DNA from: Streptomyces katrae
GTDB taxonomy: Bacteria; Actinomycetota; Actinomycetes; Streptomycetales; Streptomycetaceae
Direction of reading: 5' to 3'
Length of the DNA stretch: 12,765 bases
NCBI RefSeq assembly: GCF_000717655.1
Contig: NZ_JNZY01000076.1
Location: 1 to 12,765 of the forward strand
In this document: positions 7,903-12,765 of the stretch, piece after piece
Layout: the number at the start of each line of letters is the position of its first letter
Numbering within the stretch: the first letter of the stretch is position 1
Translations under genes and position numbers: made by a program
The notes under the pieces: generated by a model
What the model was told of the DNA's origin: nothing
What the model saw: only the letters and a program-made list of their open reading frames with translations
The model's database searches: none

Positions 7903-8608
7903 ATGCAAAGCCCCAGGTCAGCGACCTGGGGCTTTGTCGTTGTCCAGACCTATCTAGGCGCCGCGCACCACTTGCGCACCACCTGTCTCCCCTGCGCGGC
8001 CTGCTCGGCAGCCTCCTGCCGCGCGGCGTGACCATCCCATTCAGCCCTACCAGCACCTCCTTCCGCCTGTGGTGATCAGAGTGCTGGTAGATCAACGCGG
8101 CCTTACCCGAGGGCTGGCATGCGCGGACCATAGAGCCCTTCAGGGTGGCAGCGACCCGGAGAGCAATCCGCACTTCGGAATCACCAGCCATGCGGCGGTG
8201 TAGCACCGAGAGCAGCGGCTCATACGACCCATGTTCGTCCGCCTTGCGAAGGGAGTCTGTAGGGCAAACCCCGTACGCGAGGGCATCGATGACCAGGACA
8301 ACGCGCCCATCTGTCACCATCAACCTGTCGTGCGGCTGTGCTGTCCGTACCTTCCAGCCCGGCTGGGATCCGAGTGCCTCGACCGCGCGCTGGGTCTCAT
8401 CCGGGTCGTCGGGCCCCTCAACGATCACCCAGACGCGCTGAGTGGCAGCAGGGAGCACTTCACCCGCCGGGCCGCCGCCGTCGGGCTGACCGGCCTCGGC
8501 CCCGGACCCGGCGGCACTGGGCTCACCTCTCTGCGGTGGCACCACCGCCGGCAAGTGGGCCCGCCCAGGGCGCCTCACCTGTACTAAGGCATTCAGAAGT
8601 CCCGCCAC
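7868..8608 (-). CDS. Hypothetical protein fused in frame to a tyrosine-recombinase C-terminal remnant
   Basis: The first part is not recognised. GTG 8608-8606 has an excellent AAGGAGG at 6 bases, so translation probably starts here. 246 codons: residues 1-60 Pro/Gly/Ala-rich; about 60-155 globular-looking (VWVIVEGPDDPDETQRAVEAL, VVLVIDALAYGV); then AATLKGSMVRACQPS leading into GKAALIYQHSDHHRRKEV, which aligns without gaps to the end of actinomycete phage-type integrases (pattern ATLKELMVRMGHSS / TKAALIYQHAT), keeping the catalytic Tyr but with the Gly-His of the box replaced by Cys-Gln. The final residues ([10 protein letters not shown]) are antisense tRNA, as typical of integrase genes beside tRNA att sites. 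Codon 8 is TTA, implying bldA dependence. Probably a deletion fusion of an accessory gene with the dead int 3' end. Confidence 0.6.
   Translation of the reverse strand: MAGLLNALVQVRRPGRAHLPAVVPPQRGEPSAAGSGAEAGQPDGGGPAGEVLPAATQRVWVIVEGPDDPDETQRAVEALGSQPGWKVRTAQPHDRLMVTDGRVVLVIDALAYGVCPTDSLRKADEHGSYEPLLSVLHRRMAGDSEVRIALRVAATLKGSMVRACQPSGKAALIYQHSDHHRRKEVLVGLNGMVTPRGRRLPSRPRRGDRWCASGARRLDRSGQRQSPRSLTWGFALERMTGIEPAL
7906..7936 (+). terminator. tRNA-Gly terminator hairpin (element-derived copy)
   Basis: Perfect 14-bp stem CAAAGCCCCAGGTC (7906-7919) with GACCTGGGGCTTTG (7923-7936), loop AGC, starting 4 bases after the encoded CCA, followed by TCGTTGT. It corresponds to the hairpin at 10626-10656 beyond the second att copy. 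Confidence 0.9.
7990..8145 (-). pseudogene. int remnant: C-terminal segment of a tyrosine recombinase
   Basis: Approximate extent of integrase-like sequence inside the preceding open frame. The segment ALIYQHS matches the catalytic-Tyr box of pSAM2-type and phage integrases; the His/Arg catalytic residues and the whole N-terminal and core-binding region are absent. It sits next to, and reads toward, the tRNA attachment site, the normal place of int in such elements. The element therefore cannot excise by its own integrase. Confidence 0.6.
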
Positions 8609-8780
8609 CGTCTTCCTCCTTCTACTCCTGTGAAGTTGAGGAGAAAGAGTGACAGCAGGCACTGACAAAACGCTCACCGGGCAACGTTGCGGCCAACAGG
8701 ACAGAGCGCAAGGGTTCCGACTGCATTGCGCGCCTGTGCACCACTTCGCCGGCGACGAGGTCACAGGCCTTCGGCCGTTC

Positions 8781-9554
8781 TCACGTCATCGCAGGCGGAG
8801 ACAAGAACGCGAACATGGCCTGGCCGTCCGCCCGTGCGCTCTCGTCGGCCAGTTGACGCCAAGCTGCATGCTGCGGATCGTTCAAGGCCTTCGCGAACAC
8901 GCGCTTCTTACGGTCGCCCTTGTCGAGTTGATCTCTGAGTTGCAGCGGATTGGCGGGCAACGAGAGCAAGAACGCCAGATCGCGGTAGTGGCGCTCCGGT
9001 GAAGCGGTCTTGATGCTCACCGCTGCAGCCTTCGCCACGATCGCCCCCAACAGGCTGGGGCGTCGGATCCGGCCGGTCCGCGGCCCCAGTTGCACACCCA
9101 CAGCCTCGGTTCTCTGCGCAGCCTGCCGCCCGCCCGGCACCTCCAACGTGCGTCCGGGCGGCGTCGTTGTGAGGTCTGCACGGGGGCCGAGGTTGTCGGG
9201 CGCCAGCAGATCCACCACCAATCGCTGCGGCTCCACACCGCGCTGATAGCGGTGCAACAGGTTGCCCTGCGGCGACATGCCGGCGGGGGAGAATCCGAGC
9301 CGTTCCAGCGCCGCGACCAAACGACGCAAGCTCTGCTGGTCCGACTGCACGTCAGCCAGGACATCCAGGTCGGCGCTCGCCGCCGGTGGAGTCCGACCGT
9401 GCTCCAGGCCGTGCAGGAGCACCATCTGCCCACCGATCAGCGACCAGGCGTCCGGCACCTGCTCCGCAAGGTCGAACAGCACGCCCCACAACTCCACCAG
9501 CGGGCCGGTGAACAGGTCCGACTCCAGTCGTACATAGGGCAGATCAGCCGCCAT
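8781..9554 (-). CDS. Nucleotidyltransferase of AbiEii-like type (putative toxin of a type IV-like toxin-antitoxin pair)
   Basis: Members of this fold transfer nucleotides to targets; AbiEii-like toxins inhibit growth and can give abortive phage resistance. Seen in 257 residues: SLIGGQMVLLHG (about 38-49), SADLDVLADV with the paired Asp residues expected to bind metal (about 60-69), a later VVDLLAPD giving a third acidic position (about 114-121), and IVAKAAAV...ERHYRDLAFLLSL (about 165-195), as in the helical C-terminal part of AbiEii-like proteins. Start chosen at ATG 9554 because GGAAGG stands 7 bases before it; GTG 9560 is also in frame but only 1 base from that site. It begins 2 bases after the stop of the HTH gene, so the two are co-translated. 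It could instead be a non-toxic minimal nucleotidyltransferase. Confidence 0.75.
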   Translation of the reverse strand: MAADLPYVRLESDLFTGPLVELWGVLFDLAEQVPDAWSLIGGQMVLLHGLEHGRTPPAASADLDVLADVQSDQQSLRRLVAALERLGFSPAGMSPQGNLLHRYQRGVEPQRLVVDLLAPDNLGPRADLTTTPPGRTLEVPGGRQAAQRTEAVGVQLGPRTGRIRRPSLLGAIVAKAAAVSIKTASPERHYRDLAFLLSLPANPLQLRDQLDKGDRKKRVFAKALNDPQHAAWRQLADESARADGQAMFAFLSPPAMT

Positions 9555-9556
9555 GA

Positions 9557-10297
9557 TCACACCTTCCGAGGCTGCGCGTAGCGAGTCAGCAGGGACTCGA
9601 GCAACCCAGCTGCGGCAGCGTCGGCTCGGCTCTCATGGCGGTCCAGCAAGTCAGCCGCTACCACTGAGGCGGGGACGTCATGGCCCTGCCCTGGGGTTTC
9701 AGACCGTGAGGTCAAGAACGGCCACATCTCCGCCGGGGGGATTCGGACCGAGACATTGCCCCGCTCTTCATCACGGACCATGCCGAACGCGGCTTCCAGC
9801 TTTTCGACCCGGTCGGGATGCACGTAGATCTCCGCACGGCCGAGGGAGATGTAGTCCGCCCCTGCCTGCGCCGCAGCACTCGCTCCCCCCCGCACCACAT
9901 CCTGAGCGGCGAGCAGAACTGGCAGTACGCCTGAATGAACGCGGTACGAGCGAACCTCGGCACGGGCGGCAAGGAGCTCCTGGACCAGAGCTGGAGACAG
10001 TTGCCCGTGGGCTAGGAGGTTCCGCAACCGCGTCCTCACCCGGGACTTCTCTGCATCGGACAGGCCCACCGGCTGATGGCCGTCCAGCACCGCCAGAACG
10101 CCCCATGCATTGCGGGCCGACAGCGGTCTCCGCGAACGACGGCCCCGGTCCTTGCGATCCCGGACGCTGTCCCCGGCAACCAGCCAACGGCCACCGACCC
10201 GCTGCCCTTGCAGCTTTCCGTCATGCAGCAACTGACGGACGCGGGAATCATCCACCCCGAGCAGGGCCGCAGCCTCTTTCACCGATAGCAGTTCCAT
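9557..10297 (-). CDS. Excisionase-type HTH protein with AbiEi-like C-terminal region (putative antitoxin and autorepressor)
   Basis: 246 residues. Residues 3-50 (LLSVKEAAALLGVDDSRVRQLLHDG, then GGRWLV) form an excisionase/MerR-type helix-turn-helix with its wing. The rest (about 65-246) lacks catalytic motifs and has RRP...NAWGVLAVL, RVRTRLRNLL, HSGVLPVLLAAQDVVRGGASAAAQAGA, NVSVRIPP, WPF, VVAADLLD and a helical end; this resembles AbiEi-type antitoxins that pair with nucleotidyltransferases. Start: ATG 10297, with AAGGGG at 6 bases; the in-frame ATG 10303 directly abuts that site. It is the first gene of the pair, the usual antitoxin-before-toxin order. Two large palindromes precede it, one overlapping its Shine-Dalgarno, suggesting autorepression. 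The antitoxin role is inferred from architecture and context. Confidence 0.75.
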   Translation of the reverse strand: MELLSVKEAAALLGVDDSRVRQLLHDGKLQGQRVGGRWLVAGDSVRDRKDRGRRSRRPLSARNAWGVLAVLDGHQPVGLSDAEKSRVRTRLRNLLAHGQLSPALVQELLAARAEVRSYRVHSGVLPVLLAAQDVVRGGASAAAQAGADYISLGRAEIYVHPDRVEKLEAAFGMVRDEERGNVSVRIPPAEMWPFLTSRSETPGQGHDVPASVVAADLLDRHESRADAAAAGLLESLLTRYAQPRKV

Positions 10298-10305
10298 GAC
10301 CATCC

Positions 10306-10347
10306 CCTTGCGCCTCCCCTCACGAATTCGGGAGGGAACACGCAAGC
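10306..10347 (-). promoter_or_regulatory. Operator A: palindromic 42-bp unit overlapping the HTH gene's Shine-Dalgarno
   Basis: Arms TTGCG (10308-10312) / CGCAA (10341-10345), CCCTC (10317-10321) / GAGGG (10332-10336) and core CGAATTCG (10323-10330) all share the centre 10326.5. CCTTGCG, CTCACG, GGGAGG and CGCAA recur at the same spacing in operator B. The gene-proximal edge covers the ribosome-binding site, so binding here would block expression. Confidence 0.75.
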
Positions 10348-10365
10348 AGGCTCCCACCTGGACCA

Positions 10366-10407
10366 CCTTGCGTCAAGCCTCACGCGTCCGGGAGGCAAGA
10401 CGCAACC
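10366..10407 (-). promoter_or_regulatory. Operator B: second palindromic 42-bp unit, centred exactly 60 bp from A
   Basis: TTGCGTC (10368-10374) / GACGCAA (10399-10405) and GCCTC (10377-10381) / GAGGC (10392-10396) share the centre 10386.5; the 14-base half-sites match at 12 positions. On the minus strand TTGACG (10376-10371) near its gene-proximal edge could act as a -35, though no good -10 is seen. Confidence 0.75.
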
Positions 10408-10578
10408 ATCGCGGCAGGGACGTGCCGCACGACCCGGGCCAACGGCCGCATGCCCCATCCGTGCCCTTCGGAGCGGCGAACAGCGGTCAATACAGGTATG
10501 GGCGGACCCTCGCGGCAGCTCCCCCCGGCAGACCGTTTCCGCAGGTCAAATGCCCTACCGAGGCCCGCACATCATAGA
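10408..10578. other. Non-coding tail of the island between operator B and the right attachment site
   Basis: No gene is supported. A 6-bp hairpin GCGGCA / TGCCGC (10411-10416 / 10423-10428) lies just beyond the operators. The remainder shows no recognisable element-end or recombination-directionality gene. Confidence 0.5.
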
Positions 10579-10620
10579 TTCCCAAGCTTATAGCGCGGGT
10601 TCGATTCCCGTCATCCGCTC
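10579..10620 (+). repeat. attR-type attachment site (42-bp direct repeat, copy 2; truncated tRNA-Gly 3' end)
   Basis: Identical to 7859-7900. It lacks the 5' half of the tRNA and the encoded CA after the final C, so it is not a functional tRNA. In the usual model this is the original chromosomal 3' end displaced by the insertion, which bounds the element at about 2.7 kb. Confidence 0.9.
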
Positions 10621-10625
10621 AGATG

Positions 10626-10656
10626 CGAAGGCCCAGGTCACAGACCTGCGCCTTCG
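10626..10656 (+). terminator. Original tRNA-Gly terminator hairpin beyond attR
   Basis: Stem CGAAGGCCCAGGTC (10626-10639) / GACCTGCGCCTTCG (10643-10656), 13 of 14 pairs with one C-C mismatch, loop ACA. It is homologous to the hairpin at 7906-7936 and followed by the same TCGTTGTCCAGACCT sequence. It no longer follows a complete tRNA gene. Confidence 0.75.
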
Positions 10657-10671
10657 TCGTTGTCCAGACCT

Positions 10672-11030
10672 GCCCGGCCCTCCCGCGCCCTCCGCGTGCC
10701 CCAACTGGCGGGAATGCCCTGCTCGGAGGGTCTTTCGCGGCCTCCCAGCGGGGCTGGCTTCACCACTGCACGCCGCAGCCGGCGGACACCCTTGCCCCGA
10801 AACGCTGCACTCCGGGGGAATCAATATCTATCCCCGCGGTCAGAGAATTTAATGGCCCTCACAGGGAGAGTTTTTCCGCACCGCACACGATGGAGATATT
10901 TAACGCACCCAAACCGCTGCAGCGTGCTACTGTCGTTCTCGGTTGCAGTTTTGGTACCCAAAAACTTCAAGCGCTCCAGTCGGCCTCCGCGCCACAGTCG
11001 AGCGCTTCATATTTCCGGGTCATTTTCCGG
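10672..11030 (+). other. Region upstream of the cold-shock gene
   Basis: No gene is supported. From about 10820 the base composition drops in GC, with AT-rich patches (GAATTTAATGG, GATATTTAACG, CATATTTCC), as expected of a promoter and long leader. TACTGT near 10928 is a possible -10 but no matching -35 is seen. An imperfect inverted repeat, AGTTTTGGTACCCAAAAACT, lies near 10948-10967. Confidence 0.4.
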
Positions 11031-11096
11031 TGGGGCATCATCGCGGCGACACGGTGTCCGTACAGTACGGACGCTGGTGTACTGCCCCATAAGGAG
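11031..11096 (+). promoter_or_regulatory. Structured 5' leader and Shine-Dalgarno of the cold-shock gene
   Basis: TGGGGCA (11031-11037) pairs with TGCCCCA (11083-11089), enclosing GTCCGTA (11056-11062) / TACGGAC (11066-11072) with a 3-base loop. A competing stem CAGTAC (11063-11068) / GTACTG (11079-11084) would break both. AAGGAG (11091-11096) follows the outer helix after one base, so folding should affect ribosome access. The perfect dyad GTCCGTACAGTACGGAC could alternatively be a DNA operator. Confidence 0.5.
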
Positions 11097-11103
11097 ATTC
11101 GAC

Positions 11104-11307
11104 ATGGCATCTGGCACCGTGAAGTGGTTCAACGCAGCCAAGGGCTTCGGCTTCATCGAGCAGGACGGTGGCGGCGCTGACGTGTTCGCCCACTTCTCGA
11201 ACATCGCCGCCCAGGGCTTCCGCGAGCTCCTGGAGGGCCAGAAGGTCACCTTCGACATCGCGCAGGGCCAGAAGGGCCCGACGGCCGAGAACATCGTTCC
11301 CGCCTGA
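11104..11307 (+). CDS. Cold-shock-domain protein (CspA family)
   Basis: Small cytosolic single-strand RNA/DNA-binding protein that acts as an RNA chaperone. 67 residues, the full family length, starting [21 protein letters not shown]1 (KGFGFI, about 13-18) and RNP2 (DVFAHFS, about 26-32) are both intact, and the end [10 protein letters not shown] is typical of actinomycete members. ATG 11104 is preceded by AAGGAG at 7 bases. The long, lower-GC upstream region and paired leader suggest post-transcriptional control, although actinomycetes carry several csp genes and not all are cold-induced. A strong terminator follows, so it is transcribed alone. The neighbouring DEAD-box helicase probably works on the same problem, RNA structure. 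Confidence 0.97.
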   Translation: MASGTVKWFNAAKGFGFIEQDGGGADVFAHFSNIAAQGFRELLEGQKVTFDIAQGQKGPTAENIVPA

Positions 11308-11325
11308 CACTGACGCGCATTTCGT

Positions 11326-11363
11326 AGCTGGGGCCCGCATCCCTCGGGGTGCGGGCCCCAGCT
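11326..11363 (+). terminator. Terminator of the cold-shock gene
   Basis: Perfect 14-bp stem AGCTGGGGCCCGCA (11326-11339) with its complement (11350-11363) and a 10-base loop, starting 18 bases after the csp stop codon. No U-tract follows. Beyond it, 11364-11577 is leader or promoter sequence of the helicase gene in which I see no clear promoter hexamers. Confidence 0.9.
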
Positions 11364-11577
11364 GCACACATTTCCCGCAGTGGTATCGCCTGCGGGGCGA
11401 GGAATTCGGGTTGCAGCCTCCTCGGAGCTTCACCCCATTCGATTTCTCTGGATTTTGCGTCCGCGTGACGCCCCCTCTCAGCGCCTGGGCGCCATACAGA
11501 ATCCCTGTAGGCCAGAGCCGCTTTCGCATTCCATTCGGCCCGTTCCTGTGATGCCCCGCGCCGCTATTCCGCTGCGG

Positions 11578-11613
11578 GAATTCCTTGATACGTGCTGGCA
11601 TCAAGGAAGGTTC
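11578..11613 (+). promoter_or_regulatory. Hairpin sequestering the Shine-Dalgarno of the helicase gene
   Basis: TTCCTTGAT (11581-11589) pairs perfectly with ATCAAGGAA (11600-11608), loop of 10 bases. GAA (11578-11580) can add three pairs with TTC (11611-11613), bulging out GG. The Shine-Dalgarno AAGGAAGG (11603-11610) is almost wholly inside the helix. This points to translational control of the helicase, for example by temperature, by a cold-shock protein or by the helicase itself. Confidence 0.6.
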
Positions 11614-11616
11614 TGA

Positions 11617-12765
11617 ATGAACCGCACACGTACGAACGACCGTTCCTCTCGCACCCGCAGCCGCACCGGCGGCCCTGCTTTCGGCGCTGCCGCCGGTTCG
11701 GAGGGGGGCAGCCGCTCCGGCTCGTCGGCCCCGAGCCGTTCGGGAGGTCCGAGCCGCTCGGGCGGCTACGGCCGCCGCCCCTCCGCGGTCCAAGGCGAGT
11801 TCGCCCTGCCGAAGACCATCACTCCCGCGCTGCCCGCCGTCGAGGCCTTCGCCGATCTCGCCATGCCGGCCGAGCTGCTGGCCGCCCTCGGCGCGCAGGG
11901 CGTGAGCGTGCCGTTCCCGATCCAGGGCGCCACCCTGCCCAACACCCTCGCGGGCCGCGACGTACTCGGCCGCGGCCGCACCGGCTCCGGCAAGACCCTG
12001 GCCTTCGGCCTCGCGCTGCTGGCCCGCACCGCCGGGCAGCGCGCCGAGCCCCGCCAGCCCCTCGCCCTGATCCTCGTACCGACGCGTGAGCTCGCGCAGC
12101 AGGTGACCGAGGCGCTGACTCCCTACGCCCGCTCGGTGAAGCTGCGACTGGCCACCGTCGTAGGCGGAATGTCGATCGGCAAGCAGGCCGGAGCACTGCG
12201 CGGCGGGTCCGAAGTCGTCGTCGCGACCCCCGGCCGCCTCAAGGACCTCATCGACCGCGGTGACTGCCGGCTGAACCAGGTCGCGATCACCGTCCTCGAC
12301 GAAGCCGACCAGATGGCCGACATGGGCTTCATGCCGCAGGTCACCGCCCTCCTGGACCAGGTGCGTCCCGAGGGGCAGCGGATGCTGTTCTCCGCCACCC
12401 TGGACCGCAACGTCGATCGGCTGGTCCGGCGCTACCTGACCGACCCGGTCGTGCACTCCGTGGATCCCTCGGCCGGTGCGGTGACGACGATGGAGCACCA
12501 CGTGCTGCACGTCCACGGTGCCGACAAGCACCGGACGACGACGGAGATCGCGGCGCGCGAGGGCCGCGTGATGATGTTCCTGGACACCAAGCACGCCGTC
12601 GACCGGCTGACCCAGGACTTGCTGAACAGCGGCGTACGGGCCGCGGCCCTGCACGGCGGGAAGTCGCAGCCCCAGCGCACCCGCACCCTGGCCCAGTTCA
12701 AGACCGGGCACGTGACGGTGCTGGTGGCCACCAACGTCGCGGCCCGCGGCATCCACGTCGACAAC
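11617..12765 (+). CDS. DEAD-box ATP-dependent RNA helicase, partial (N-terminal 383 residues)
   Basis: Unwinds RNA duplexes using ATP; likely roles are ribosome assembly, mRNA turnover or cold adaptation. The frame opens at ATG 11617, 6 bases after AAGGAAGG, and is still open at the window edge. Residues 1-50 are an Arg/Ser/Gly-rich, probably disordered RNA-binding extension. Then come a Q-motif region (PFPIQ), motif I GRTGSGKT (120-127), Ia PTRELA (155-160), Ib TPGR, motif II DEAD (228-231), motif III SAT (259-261), motif IV-like MMFLDTK, and motif V VATNVAARGIHVDN at the very end. Motif VI (HRxGRxxR) lies outside. Domain 1 is complete and domain 2 nearly so. Next to csp and with a structured leader, it looks like a cold-shock helicase (CsdA/RhlE-like), which is inference. 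Confidence 0.96.
   Translation, partial: MNRTRTNDRSSRTRSRTGGPAFGAAAGSEGGSRSGSSAPSRSGGPSRSGGYGRRPSAVQGEFALPKTITPALPAVEAFADLAMPAELLAALGAQGVSVPFPIQGATLPNTLAGRDVLGRGRTGSGKTLAFGLALLARTAGQRAEPRQPLALILVPTRELAQQVTEALTPYARSVKLRLATVVGGMSIGKQAGALRGGSEVVVATPGRLKDLIDRGDCRLNQVAITVLDEADQMADMGFMPQVTALLDQVRPEGQRMLFSATLDRNVDRLVRRYLTDPVVHSVDPSAGAVTTMEHHVLHVHGADKHRTTTEIAAREGRVMMFLDTKHAVDRLTQDLLNSGVRAAALHGGKSQPQRTRTLAQFKTGHVTVLVATNVAARGIHVDN

Noticed and set aside
8649..9002. Plus-strand frame opposite the nucleotidyltransferase 3' end
   Set aside because: Shadow of the better-supported minus-strand gene and no recognisable domain.
10306..10407. CRISPR or iteron array, suggested by repeats of equal length at 60-bp spacing
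   Set aside because: Only two units, only partly identical, each an internally symmetric palindrome directly before a coding start. An operator pair explains them better, and no Cas or replication gene is present.
10588..10824. 78-codon minus-strand frame ending [10 protein letters not shown]
   Set aside because: The end is only the antisense of the truncated tRNA-Gly copy; the rest has no motifs and no supporting start.
11038..12756. 572-codon minus-strand frame opposite csp and the DEAD-box helicase
   Set aside because: Antisense shadow; both plus-strand genes have complete signature motifs.

Overview
The window is very GC-rich, uses GTG starts often, and has strong G/C bias at third codon positions. 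With an HspR-type heat-shock operator before dnaK, a Streptomyces-type chaperone/dcd/cold-shock neighbourhood and one TTA leucine codon, it points to a Streptomyces (or close actinomycete) chromosome. Most of it is conserved core sequence, interrupted by a small decayed island inserted at a tRNA gene.

Layout. 1-1096 (-): the 5' two-thirds or so of dnaK, entering the window from its start codon and running off the left edge; upstream lie two HAIR operators and a third dyad. About 1425-2069 (+): a divergent, compact bacterial sugar transferase in which the usual Asp-Glu pair reads Asp-Gly. 2180-4834 (+): a membrane-anchored iron-sulfur oxidoreductase of the EtfD type (Rv0338c-like), with a long Ala/Glu/Lys tail. 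5279-6202 (+): a Yip1-type membrane protein with a Gln/Pro/Tyr-rich cytoplasmic head, closed by an 18-bp bidirectional terminator. 6266-7350 (-): dcd (dCTP deaminase) translationally coupled to a purine-type phosphoribosyltransferase, a nucleotide-metabolism pair. 7415-7582 (-): a 55-residue zinc-ribbon-like protein.

Island. tRNA-Gly(CCC) at 7829-7902 is followed 2.7 kb later by an exact 42-bp copy of its 3' part (10579-10620); similarity continues for 51 bp through the terminator hairpin. These are the two attachment sites of an integrated element. Three minus-strand genes remain between them: an excisionase-type HTH protein and a nucleotidyltransferase arranged as an AbiEi/AbiEii-like toxin-antitoxin pair, then an open frame whose C-terminus carries the last segment of a tyrosine recombinase, including the catalytic-Tyr motif. 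The HTH gene is preceded by two 38-bp palindromes whose centres are exactly 60 bp apart, a likely autoregulatory operator pair.

Right flank. 11104-11307 (+) is a cold-shock-domain protein with a structured leader, and 11617-12765 (+) is a DEAD-box RNA helicase running off the right edge. The helicase Shine-Dalgarno lies in a 9-bp hairpin, and the csp Shine-Dalgarno directly follows a 7-bp stem, so both could be controlled by leader structure. Cold-shock protein and helicase side by side suggest an RNA-structure-remodelling pair.

All calls come from reading the sequence; no database search was run.
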